Made by a program: the position numbers and the translations under genes. The notes under the pieces were generated by a model. It was given only the letters and a program-made list of their open reading frames with translations. It was not told the DNA's origin and did not search any database. From Thalassobacterium maritimum (GTDB lineage: Bacteria > Verrucomicrobiota > Verrucomicrobiia > Opitutales > Coraliomargaritaceae), in contig NZ_JARXHW010000020.1 in the NCBI RefSeq assembly GCF_031127805.1, positions 13,584 through 77,583 of the forward strand: a DNA stretch of 64,000 nucleotides. The letters run 5' to 3'. Numbering within the stretch: the stretch's first letter is position 1; each line of letters opens with the position of its first letter. Below, piece after piece: positions 44,049-50,991 of the stretch.

Positions 44049-44064
44049 TGGCATGCCATGTGTT
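44049..44064 (+). promoter_or_regulatory. Candidate sigma-54 promoter of rtcAB
   Basis: TGGCATG-N4-GTGTT at 44049-44064 has a good -24 element, correct spacing to the -12 position, but GT rather than GC at -12. It lies about 110 bases before the rtcA start. RtcR carries a GAFTGA loop, so a sigma-54 promoter is expected here. The imperfect -12 makes this assignment weak. A second candidate (GG at 44029, GC at 44040) has 9 instead of 10 bases between the pairs. Confidence 0.35.
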
Positions 44065-44089
44065 ATAGATAAATTGCAGTCGCAAGACG

Positions 44090-44121
44090 AGGGAGCCAGA
44101 CATTGGGGGTCCTGGCTCCCT
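44090..44121 (+). other. Hairpin in the rtcA leader
   Basis: AGGGAGCCAG (44090-44099) and CTGGCTCCCT (44112-44121) form a perfect 10-bp stem with a 12-base loop. It lies between the candidate sigma-54 promoter and the rtcA start. No T-run follows, so it is not a plain terminator. It could be a leader structure that responds to RNA repair or to a regulator. Confidence 0.6.
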
Positions 44122-44170
44122 ATCCGATCGGGGGCATTCACCATTTTAATCAGTTTAACAGTAGATAAAG

Positions 44171-45211
44171 ATGACACAGATTCAGAATAAACACATAATG
44201 ATCGATGGTTCTGCCGGTGAGGGGGGCGGGCAGGTATTGCGAAGTGCTTTGTCACTTTCGATCCTCACCGGGCGACCGTTTGCGATGACAGAGATTCGTG
44301 GGAAGCGCCGTAAGCCTGGCTTGATGCGTCAGCATTTGACTGCGGTTCGGGCGGCGACCGTGATCTCAAGCGCGAAGGTGGTCGGGGATTCGATCAAGTC
44401 GATGGAGCTCGAATTCACGCCTCAGGCAGTCCGTGGTGGTCGATATGAGTTTGCGGTTGGCTCGGGCGGGAGTGCGATGCTGATCCTGCAGACCATTCTA
44501 TTGCCTTTGTGTTTTGCGGACTCGCCGAGTGAGGTCGTCATCGAGGGGGGAACTCATAACCCGATGGCACCTCCCTTTGATTTTATTCAAAGGGTCTATT
44601 TGCCGATTCTAGAGCGTATGGGGGCTCAGGTGAACTTGCGCCTTGAGCAGATGGGATTTTATCCTGCCGGGGGCGGAAAAATCGTCGCTACGATCGAGCC
44701 AATCAAAGCTCTGAAGTCACTCGTTCTTGACGAACGTGGGGCTCTGCTCGGTCGGAATGCGCGTGCGATCGCCAATCATTTGCCCGCTTCGATCGCGGAG
44801 CGCGAATTGGTTGTTGTCCGAGATCGCTTAGATTTGTCGGAGGAAGATACCTCGGCCGCTCATTTCGATCCCGCGCCGGGTATGGGCAATGTCCTCTTGC
44901 TCGATCTTAAATACGAAGCGCTCACTGAAGTCTTTACCGGCTTTGGAGAGAATGGGATTTCTGCTGAAAAGGTTGTGGGCAAGGTCTGCACGGCAGTGGA
45001 ACGTTATCTTAAATCGACGGCACCCGTGGGCGACTACCTCGCGGATCAACTTTTGTTGCCATTTGCGTTGGCTGGTGGAGGCCGGTTCACGTGCACCGCC
45101 TTAACCAAGCATTTCAAAACCAACGTTCAAACCATTGAACGATTTCTAAAAATAAAAATTCAAGCCGAACGTGAGGAGCGCCTTGCGTGGAACATCACAT
45201 TTAAAAAATAA
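44171..45211 (+). CDS. rtcA: RNA 3'-terminal phosphate cyclase
   Basis: RtcA uses ATP to convert an RNA 3'-phosphate to a 2',3'-cyclic phosphate through a covalent His-AMP. The 346 residues carry the family motif DGSAGEGGGQVLRSALSLSILTGRPF at the start (given here in part as GSAGEGGGQVLRSALSLS), GGTHNPMAPPFDFI, RNARAIANHLP, and a C-terminal ALTKHFKTNVQTIE in which the His corresponds to the catalytic histidine. It is followed by rtcB four bases after its stop. Its divergent regulator rtcR lies upstream. Confidence 0.93.
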   Translation: MTQIQNKHIMIDGSAGEGGGQVLRSALSLSILTGRPFAMTEIRGKRRKPGLMRQHLTAVRAATVISSAKVVGDSIKSMELEFTPQAVRGGRYEFAVGSGGSAMLILQTILLPLCFADSPSEVVIEGGTHNPMAPPFDFIQRVYLPILERMGAQVNLRLEQMGFYPAGGGKIVATIEPIKALKSLVLDERGALLGRNARAIANHLPASIAERELVVVRDRLDLSEEDTSAAHFDPAPGMGNVLLLDLKYEALTEVFTGFGENGISAEKVVGKVCTAVERYLKSTAPVGDYLADQLLLPFALAGGGRFTCTALTKHFKTNVQTIERFLKIKIQAEREERLAWNITFKK

Positions 45212-45215
45212 GACA

Positions 45216-46616
45216 ATGAACTCAAAAAAACTATTAGAACTCGGCGTGCCTCATGGTGATCCAATGCAAATCGCCTTTGAAACGATTAAGGAACGTATCG
45301 CCAGTGGTGTAGATTCCGAGACAGTCTTGAGCACACTGACCTCCGTTGTGAGCAATGCGTCTGCTTATGCGGACGATGTCGCTTGGGGGGCTTTTGCGCG
45401 AAGCATCGGGGATAACTTGTTTATCCCACGCGCTAATCCAGCACCGTGGCAGCAGTGGGGAGTCGATCTGGAGCCCAACTCCGTGCAGCAGATGGTCAAT
45501 GCCTGCGACTTGCCAGTTGCCGTCGCCGGTGCGCTGATGCCGGACGCCCACCTCGGATATGGTCTACCGATCGGGGGTGTTTTGGCAACCGATCAAGTGG
45601 TGATCCCCTTTGCTGTGGGGGTAGATATCGCCTGCCGTATGAAGATGACTGTCCTCGATATTCCAGTTTCGGATTTGGATGATCCCGTCGCGCGTGAACG
45701 ATTGATCCACGCACTCGAAACGGAAACCCGTTTTGGAATTGGGGCGAATTTCAAGAGCCGTGGAAGTCGAAAGCGTCAACACGGTGTGCTCGACCTCGAT
45801 TGGGATGTGTCTCCAGTGACGAAGCGCAATAAGGACAAGGCATGGGCGCAGCTCGGAACGAGCGGAAGCGGGAACCACTTTGTCGAGTATGGCGTGTTTG
45901 AGGTCGCGGACGACCGTCTCGGCCTGGCGCCGGGTAATTATTTGGCATTGCTTTCGCATAGCGGAAGCCGAGGCACAGGTGCGTCGGTCGCCGACCATTA
46001 TTCGAAATTGGCACGGCAACGTCACCCCGAATTGCCGAAGGAGCTTTCGCACCTTGCATGGTTGGATATGGATTCTGCCGAGGGCCAGGAATATTGGGCT
46101 GCGATGAACCTGATGGGTGAATATGCCGCCGCGAATCACTGGTGTATCCACCATCATATTGCGAAGCACCTGGGTGCCGAGGTCCTGTTTGATTTGGAAA
46201 ATCACCATAACTTCGCTTGGAAAGAGCGCCATCTGGATCGCGATGTTATCGTGCATCGCAAAGGGGCGACGCCCGCTGGCAAGGGTGTGTTAGGAATTAT
46301 TCCCGGCTCGATGGCCACGCCCGCCTATATCGTGCGAGGTAAGGGAGTGGCCGCGTCGCTCAATTCAGCCTCACATGGAGCCGGTCGTGTTATGTCGCGC
46401 AAGAAAGCTAAGGAGAATCTCGATTGGAAGGTCGCTCAGGCGCTATTGAAGCAGAATGATGTGACCCTATTGTCTGCCGGTATCGATGAAGTACCTATGG
46501 TGTATAAGAACATTGAAACGGTGATGAATGCCCAAGATGACCTCGTCGAGAAAATGGGGCGTTTTCATCCACGTATCGTGAAGATGGCACCAGCCGGCGA
46601 ACGCCCGGAAGACTGA
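45216..46616 (+). CDS. rtcB: RNA-splicing ligase RtcB
   Basis: RtcB joins RNA 2',3'-cyclic phosphate or 3'-phosphate ends to 5'-OH ends with GTP and Mn2+, repairing cleaved tRNA or rRNA. From ATG 45216 it has 466 residues. Metal and catalytic motifs are intact: MPDAHLGYGLPIGG, AVGVDIACRM, GTSGSGNHFVEYG, HSGSRGTG, ENHHNFAW, and HRKGATPAGKGVLGIIPGSM with the guanylylated His downstream (ASHGAGRVMSR). Many of the residues match the RtcB2-like branch. It ends the rtc operon; 112 bases later the pncA promoter begins. Confidence 0.95.
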   Translation: MNSKKLLELGVPHGDPMQIAFETIKERIASGVDSETVLSTLTSVVSNASAYADDVAWGAFARSIGDNLFIPRANPAPWQQWGVDLEPNSVQQMVNACDLPVAVAGALMPDAHLGYGLPIGGVLATDQVVIPFAVGVDIACRMKMTVLDIPVSDLDDPVARERLIHALETETRFGIGANFKSRGSRKRQHGVLDLDWDVSPVTKRNKDKAWAQLGTSGSGNHFVEYGVFEVADDRLGLAPGNYLALLSHSGSRGTGASVADHYSKLARQRHPELPKELSHLAWLDMDSAEGQEYWAAMNLMGEYAAANHWCIHHHIAKHLGAEVLFDLENHHNFAWKERHLDRDVIVHRKGATPAGKGVLGIIPGSMATPAYIVRGKGVAASLNSASHGAGRVMSRKKAKENLDWKVAQALLKQNDVTLLSAGIDEVPMVYKNIETVMNAQDDLVEKMGRFHPRIVKMAPAGERPED

Positions 46617-46666
46617 TTCTGGGTTCTCGGGAGTTAGTCGGTTGGACTCGGTGTATAAAAATGTGA

Positions 46667-46685
46667 AAGTGTGAAATATACACAT
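46667..46685 (+). promoter_or_regulatory. NrtR operator, distal pncA site
   Basis: AAGTGT-GAAATAT-ACACAT matches the operator form AAGTGT-N7-ACACWT with one mismatch in the last half. It lies just upstream of the -35 box of the pncA promoter, 38 bases from the proximal site (start to start). Confidence 0.7.
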
Positions 46686-46690
46686 TAAGG

Positions 46691-46723
46691 TTGACGGTTG
46701 CCTTAAGTGTGAATTATACACTT
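46691..46723 (+). promoter_or_regulatory. pncA operon promoter with embedded NrtR operator
   Basis: TTGACG (46691-46696) and TTATAC (46714-46719) form a near-consensus promoter at 17-base spacing. The perfect inverted repeat AAGTGT-N7-ACACTT (46705-46723) covers the -10. The expected transcription start is 46724-46726, only about four bases before the GTG at 46729, so the mRNA appears leaderless or nearly so. The repressor would block polymerase directly. Confidence 0.75.
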
Positions 46724-46728
46724 AATCC

Positions 46729-47292
46729 GTGGAGGCGAAAACAGCACTGATAATTGTCGATTTGAACAATGACTTTCTGCCGGGCGGCGCGTTGGGCGTC
46801 GCGGGTGGAGATGTCATTTTGCCGGTTATTAACAAGCTAGCTGGAGGCGGAGATTATGCGATCGTTGTGGCGACGCAGGATTGGCATTTGGGCGATCATG
46901 TATCTTTTGAGACTTGGCCCGCTCACTGTGTGGCGGGCACTTTTGGTGCGGAGCTGCATGCGGATTTGAATCAGGCTAATGTGCATGCGGTCATTCGCAA
47001 GGGCTTCGATCAGGACGTTGATAGCTACAGCGGTTTTTACGATGAGCGAGGGGCGACCAATGGATTGGCCGAACTGTTGAAAGCACGCGGGATCGAGTGC
47101 GTCGATATCGTTGGGATTGCCACTGATTACTGCGTGAAGGCGACTGCCATCGATGCCGTTCTACGAGCAGGACTCAAGGCGCGGGTTTTGCTTGAGGCCT
47201 GCCGTGGGGTTGGGGTGCACCCAGGCGATATTGATCAGGCTATCGAGGCAATGCGCACCGCGGGTGTAGAAATCGTGGACGGAACTTTATGA
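46729..47292 (+). CDS. pncA: Nicotinamidase
   Basis: PncA hydrolyses nicotinamide to nicotinate, feeding the pncB step. The 187 residues carry the isochorismatase-fold catalytic triad: Asp in VDLNNDF, Lys in RKGF and Cys in GIATDYCVKATA. Metal ligands are in TQDWHLGDHVSF (Asp, His). The start is GTG 46729, placed by the frame and by the promoter just upstream; no Shine-Dalgarno is present. It overlaps the next Nudix gene by four bases. It is the first gene of an NAD salvage operon reaching 50854. Confidence 0.93.
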   Translation: MEAKTALIIVDLNNDFLPGGALGVAGGDVILPVINKLAGGGDYAIVVATQDWHLGDHVSFETWPAHCVAGTFGAELHADLNQANVHAVIRKGFDQDVDSYSGFYDERGATNGLAELLKARGIECVDIVGIATDYCVKATAIDAVLRAGLKARVLLEACRGVGVHPGDIDQAIEAMRTAGVEIVDGTL

Positions 47293-47861
47293 GAGCAATC
47301 AAACATACAATCTTGAGTGATACCAAATGGCTGAAATTGGTGGAGGCTGAAGCCGAGATCCAGGGGCGCACCAAGCAGTGGGTTTATTGTAGTCGTCGCA
47401 GAGATGTTGAGCAGCCGATTAAAACACCCGATGCGGTGGTGATTGTTCCCTTCGTGAAGCATCCGGAAGGGACCCAATTACTACTTGTTCGTGAGTATCG
47501 CATGCCGATCAACCAAACGATGATAGCCTTGCCAGCTGGTCTCGTTGATCCAGGAGAAAGGTGTGAGTCGACAGCTGAGCGTGAGCTTTTGGAAGAGACT
47601 GGCTATGCGGTCACCGCGGTTCTGGATAAGAGTCCGCCGACCCTATTTCCATCTGCGGGGCTGACCGATGAGTGCTTTCAATTTGTATTTGTGGAAGCGG
47701 AGTATCGTGGTCCAGCTGCGCCGGAAGCTTCTGAAGAAATTGAAGTCGTGCCTGTCACCATCGAGGGCTTACGTGCTTTAATGGCGGGAACCTCTGCGTT
47801 TTGTGGCCGTACTTGGCCGCTTTGTTATCAATACTTACAAATGAGTAAATTCCCGATTTAA
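47289..47861 (+). CDS. Nudix hydrolase, ADP-ribose pyrophosphatase-like
   Basis: A 190-residue cytosolic hydrolase with an intact Nudix box GLVDPGERCESTAERELLEETGY (quoted in parts: GLVDPGE, RELLEETGY). The LPAGLVDPGE and TDECFQFVFVEAEY features are those of ADP-ribose pyrophosphatases. It would split ADP-ribose, a product of NAD breakdown, into AMP and ribose-5-phosphate. Because ADP-ribose is the usual NrtR inducer, it could also tune the regulator. It overlaps pncA by four bases and is followed one base later by an ADP-ribosylglycohydrolase. Confidence 0.85.
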   Translation: MRAIKHTILSDTKWLKLVEAEAEIQGRTKQWVYCSRRRDVEQPIKTPDAVVIVPFVKHPEGTQLLLVREYRMPINQTMIALPAGLVDPGERCESTAERELLEETGYAVTAVLDKSPPTLFPSAGLTDECFQFVFVEAEYRGPAAPEASEEIEVVPVTIEGLRALMAGTSAFCGRTWPLCYQYLQMSKFPI

Positions 47862-47862
47862 A

Positions 47863-48780
47863 ATGATTACACTGAATGATAAACTTTCCGGCTGTCTGCT
47901 AGGCCTTGCTTGTGGTGATGCGGTTGGCACGACCGTTGAGTTTAAAGAGCGAGGCGCTTTTGAGCCCTTGACCGATATGGTAGGTGGTGGACCTTTTGAT
48001 TTAAAGCCAGGAGAGTGGACGGACGATACCTCGATGGCGCTTTGCTTGGCCACGAGTTTGATCGAATGTGATGGCTTTGATGCAGGGGATCAGATGGAGC
48101 GCTATTGTCGCTGGCATCGCGAGGGTTATCTTTCATCGAATGGAACGTGTTTTGATATTGGAGGGACGGTTCAGGCGGCATTAAGACTATATCGTTTTTC
48201 AGGTAACCCATTTGCGGGTTCTACGGATGAGTTTTCTGCGGGAAATGGATCGATTATGCGTTTAGCGCCTATTCCGATCTTTTATTCGAATTTGGAAGAG
48301 GTGATCCATTTTGCTGCGGAGAGCTCGCGAACGACGCATGGCGCCGAGGAATGTGTTGCAGCCTGTCAGCTGTTGGGGGCGATGTTGCACCAAGCCTTAC
48401 GTGGTGATTCCAAAGAGGAGATTCTATTTGGTGCCCATTTTTCGCAAGATTCGAGGCTTCAATTGCCCCCGAAAATTGAGGCGATTGCACGTGGAGACTA
48501 TCGTGGGAAATTATCTGATAACATCCGTGGCAGTGGATACGTCACCGATTGTTTGGAGGCGGCACTTTGGTGTTTCTATCAAACAAATAGCTATCGTGAG
48601 GCGGTGCTGTATGCTGCTAATTTAGGCAGTGATGCCGATACGACTGCTGCGGTATGTGGGCAGATCGCTGGTGCTTATTACGGCGCGGCAGGCATTCCTG
48701 CTGACTGGCGGGCTCGAATTGCCAAGTCCTATCTAATCGAATCTTTAGTCGAAGGGCTGATCGATGCGCGCAAAAAATGA
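47863..48780 (+). CDS. ADP-ribosylglycohydrolase (DraG/ARH family)
   Basis: A 305-residue enzyme removing ADP-ribose from proteins or hydrolysing ADP-ribose derivatives, with two Mg2+ or Mn2+ ions. Motifs: GCLLGLACGDAVGTTVEF, the metal-binding EWTDDTSMALCLA, GNGSIMRLAPIPIFYSN, and LGSDADTTAAVCGQIAGAYYG, which supplies the last metal ligands. Length and motif order are normal for the family. It stands in an NAD salvage operon, where it releases ADP-ribose that the Nudix protein can degrade. The next gene is a related but deleted copy, overlapping by four bases. Confidence 0.9.
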   Translation: MITLNDKLSGCLLGLACGDAVGTTVEFKERGAFEPLTDMVGGGPFDLKPGEWTDDTSMALCLATSLIECDGFDAGDQMERYCRWHREGYLSSNGTCFDIGGTVQAALRLYRFSGNPFAGSTDEFSAGNGSIMRLAPIPIFYSNLEEVIHFAAESSRTTHGAEECVAACQLLGAMLHQALRGDSKEEILFGAHFSQDSRLQLPPKIEAIARGDYRGKLSDNIRGSGYVTDCLEAALWCFYQTNSYREAVLYAANLGSDADTTAAVCGQIAGAYYGAAGIPADWRARIAKSYLIESLVEGLIDARKK

Positions 48781-49241
48781 GAAACAAAGGTGAAATTTCC
48801 GGCTTAGTCTGGGGCACTGCGGTGGGCGATTCGCTCGGCTTGCCCGCCGAAGGGATATCGCCGGCTGAGATTAAGAAGTTGGGCTGGCATGACAACTGGA
48901 AGCATCGCTTTATTTGTGGCAGAGGTATGCTAAGCGATGATACCGAGCATACCTTGATGGTGTTGGAGGCTTTGACAGCAGCGATCCTTGGAGCGTTGGC
49001 CGGTGCCCAGTTGGGTCGTTCGGGCATTCCTGATGAATGGGTTGACCCCATAAACGATTGGCCCAAAGGAAAATTGTTTATTAAAGCTCACATACAATGC
49101 ATTCACGATGGGAGAGTCGCCCGTTCTCCGTGTTTCTTGTTACAGCTCGCGCGTAATCTAATTTTTTTGATCATCATCTTGCTTAACGGTCTGACGCGGT
49201 TAATCCCATTTCGGATGCGTAAAATGTTATTCACTGATTAG
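48777..49241 (+). pseudogene. Second ADP-ribosylglycohydrolase with a large internal deletion
   Basis: The 154-residue frame begins like an intact DraG family member (ISGLVWGTAVGDSLGLPAEG, then LSDDTEHTLMV). At about residue 64 it jumps directly to the C-terminal part AAILGALAGAQLGRSGIPDEW. The roughly 150-200 residues that normally lie between, including the second metal-binding segment, are missing, and the reading frame is preserved. The product cannot form a normal active site. It overlaps the upstream intact gene by four bases and translation continues toward pnuC. Confidence 0.75.
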
Positions 49242-49259
49242 GTCTTATTGTTATTAAGA

Positions 49260-49817
49260 ATGACTGCATTTGAAGTAATTGCGAACGGTATAAATGCGGT
49301 CTCTGTGGTACTGGCTGCGAGAAATAGCGTCCACACTTGGTGGACTGGAGTTATTGGGTGTGTCTTGTTTGGGATCCTTTTCTTTGGTGCTCAATTGTAT
49401 GCGGATGCCACTCTTCAAATATTTTTTATTATGACTTGTCTCTTTGGTTGGCTCAAGTGGACCAAGGGGGATGAGGGGGCGCCGGCTCCAGTAAAACGAA
49501 GCGGAGCTCGTTTGCTAAGTCTCATGGCAGGCTCGGGTGTCCTAGTGACGCTTGCTTATGGCTTTCTTTTGCATGTCTATACGGATGCGTATGCGCCATT
49601 TCTGGATTCTACGGTTTTGGCCTTTAGTGTGTTGGGGCAATTGTTACTCATGCAGCGTAGAATCGAAACTTGGTGGTGTTGGATTTTAGTGGATATCATT
49701 GCCGTGCCGCTCTTCGCATCACGGGGATTGTATGTAACCTCTGTGCTGTATGCGGCCTTTCTAGCCAATGCGGTGTTCGGATTGCTCCGGTGGAAACGGG
49801 AAATGAGGAAAGCATGA
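49260..49817 (+). CDS. pnuC: Nicotinamide riboside transporter PnuC
   Basis: PnuC imports nicotinamide riboside by facilitated diffusion, trapped later by phosphorylation. The 185-residue protein has about seven hydrophobic segments. A PnuC motif WWxW-like sequence ETWWCWILVDI is near residue 140, and an early GVIGCVLFGILFFGAQLYADA helix is typical. ATG 49260 is preferred over TTG 49248. Its stop overlaps the nadR start (ATGA), matching the usual PnuC-NadR pairing. Confidence 0.9.
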   Translation: MTAFEVIANGINAVSVVLAARNSVHTWWTGVIGCVLFGILFFGAQLYADATLQIFFIMTCLFGWLKWTKGDEGAPAPVKRSGARLLSLMAGSGVLVTLAYGFLLHVYTDAYAPFLDSTVLAFSVLGQLLLMQRRIETWWCWILVDIIAVPLFASRGLYVTSVLYAAFLANAVFGLLRWKREMRKA

Positions 49818-50854
49818 GTTATCTATATGCTCGAGGCTTAGTTGTAGGGAAGTTTTCGCCGCTACATTTAGGGCATGAATCATTGATTCGAGCGGCATTG
49901 GAACGGTGTGAGCGTGTATACTTAATTTCATACTCGAACCCAGAGTTTTCAGGATGTGAGCGGGCTCATCGGGAGCGATGGCTCAAGCTTCGTTTTCCGA
50001 ATGTTCATTCAATTGTTATAGATGCCGAGAATGTTTCCTGCATGCTCGGTTCCGTGGGGTGGGACTACTTGCCTAGCAATGAAGCGGCTGCCGAAGTGCA
50101 CCGTAAACTGTGCGCTGATATTTGCCTGCAAATTTTTAAGACCTCTGTGGATGTCGTTTTTAGTAGCGAGGATTATGGGGCAGGATTTGCCCGATATCTA
50201 TCAGGTGCATTCAGTGTTTATTATTGTGCGCCAGTTGAAGTTGAAAGTATCTGTTTAGATCCTTCGCGGCGGCGGTTACCAATTTCTGGTTCACAGATAC
50301 GTGCGAATCCTCATCAGCATCGCGCTTATTTGAGCTCCGAAGTTTATTGTGATTTTGTGGAAAAGGTATGCTTCTTGGGGGGCGAATCGACGGGGAAAAG
50401 CACTTTATCCCGTCTAGCGGCCGAAAGGTTTGGTACGGAGTATGTGGCTGAGTATGGCCGGACACTGTGGGAAGCGCAGTCTGGTCTCTTGCTATACTCG
50501 GATATGTTGAAAATTGCTCAGGTTCAAATTGAGCAAGAGCAGCAGGCATCTATGTCAGCGAATCGTTATTTATTTTGCGATACGTCTCCTTTGACGACGC
50601 TTCTTTATAGCGACGAAATGTTTGGAGAGGTCGATGACGCGTTGGAAGTTTTAGCGAACCGTCAATATGAGCATATTTTTCTGTGTGAACCTGACTTTGA
50701 TTTTGTTCAGGATGGAACTCGAAAAGACGACTCATTCCGCCGCTACCAACACGATTGGTATATCCGGGAATTGAATAAGCGTGGACACCATTATATTCAG
50801 CTAAAGGGATCCATCGCGGAAAGACTCAAGGTGATCGAGTCGGTTCTATCGTGA
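49814..50854 (+). CDS. nadR: NadR-like bifunctional NMN adenylyltransferase/ribosylnicotinamide kinase
   Basis: A 346-residue protein without the N-terminal helix-turn-helix of enteric NadR, so it is enzymatic only. The N-terminal nucleotidyltransferase domain has GKFSPLHLGHESLI, the (H/T)xGH motif, and GSQIRANP (ISGSQIR-type loop). The C-terminal kinase domain has the P-loop GGESTGKST (about residue 188) and YVAEYGRTLWE. It phosphorylates nicotinamide riboside to NMN, then adenylates it to NAD+. It pairs with pnuC upstream and closes the operon that begins at pncA. Confidence 0.93.
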   Translation: MSYLYARGLVVGKFSPLHLGHESLIRAALERCERVYLISYSNPEFSGCERAHRERWLKLRFPNVHSIVIDAENVSCMLGSVGWDYLPSNEAAAEVHRKLCADICLQIFKTSVDVVFSSEDYGAGFARYLSGAFSVYYCAPVEVESICLDPSRRRLPISGSQIRANPHQHRAYLSSEVYCDFVEKVCFLGGESTGKSTLSRLAAERFGTEYVAEYGRTLWEAQSGLLLYSDMLKIAQVQIEQEQQASMSANRYLFCDTSPLTTLLYSDEMFGEVDDALEVLANRQYEHIFLCEPDFDFVQDGTRKDDSFRRYQHDWYIRELNKRGHHYIQLKGSIAERLKVIESVLS

Positions 50855-50991
50855 ACTGAGATTTTCAATAGCAAGGGGGCTGTCTAGTTTCCAATATAAT
50901 AGAATGTGCTTAGCGCTATATGGTCTGTTCCCCCCGCGATTTCACAGTGAGTTCATAATGTTTTCAAAGAAGGGTTCTAGGATGGGGGACG

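Noticed and set aside
46729..50854. The NAD salvage genes as a defence-linked NAD reconstitution system beside the retron
   Set aside because: pncA, Nudix, pnuC and nadR are standard salvage genes under an NrtR operator shared with pncB-nadE, so ordinary NAD metabolism explains them.
50895..50900. TATAAT before the exported protein as a promoter
   Set aside because: No matching -35 box at 16-18 bases; kept only as a note in the gene entry.
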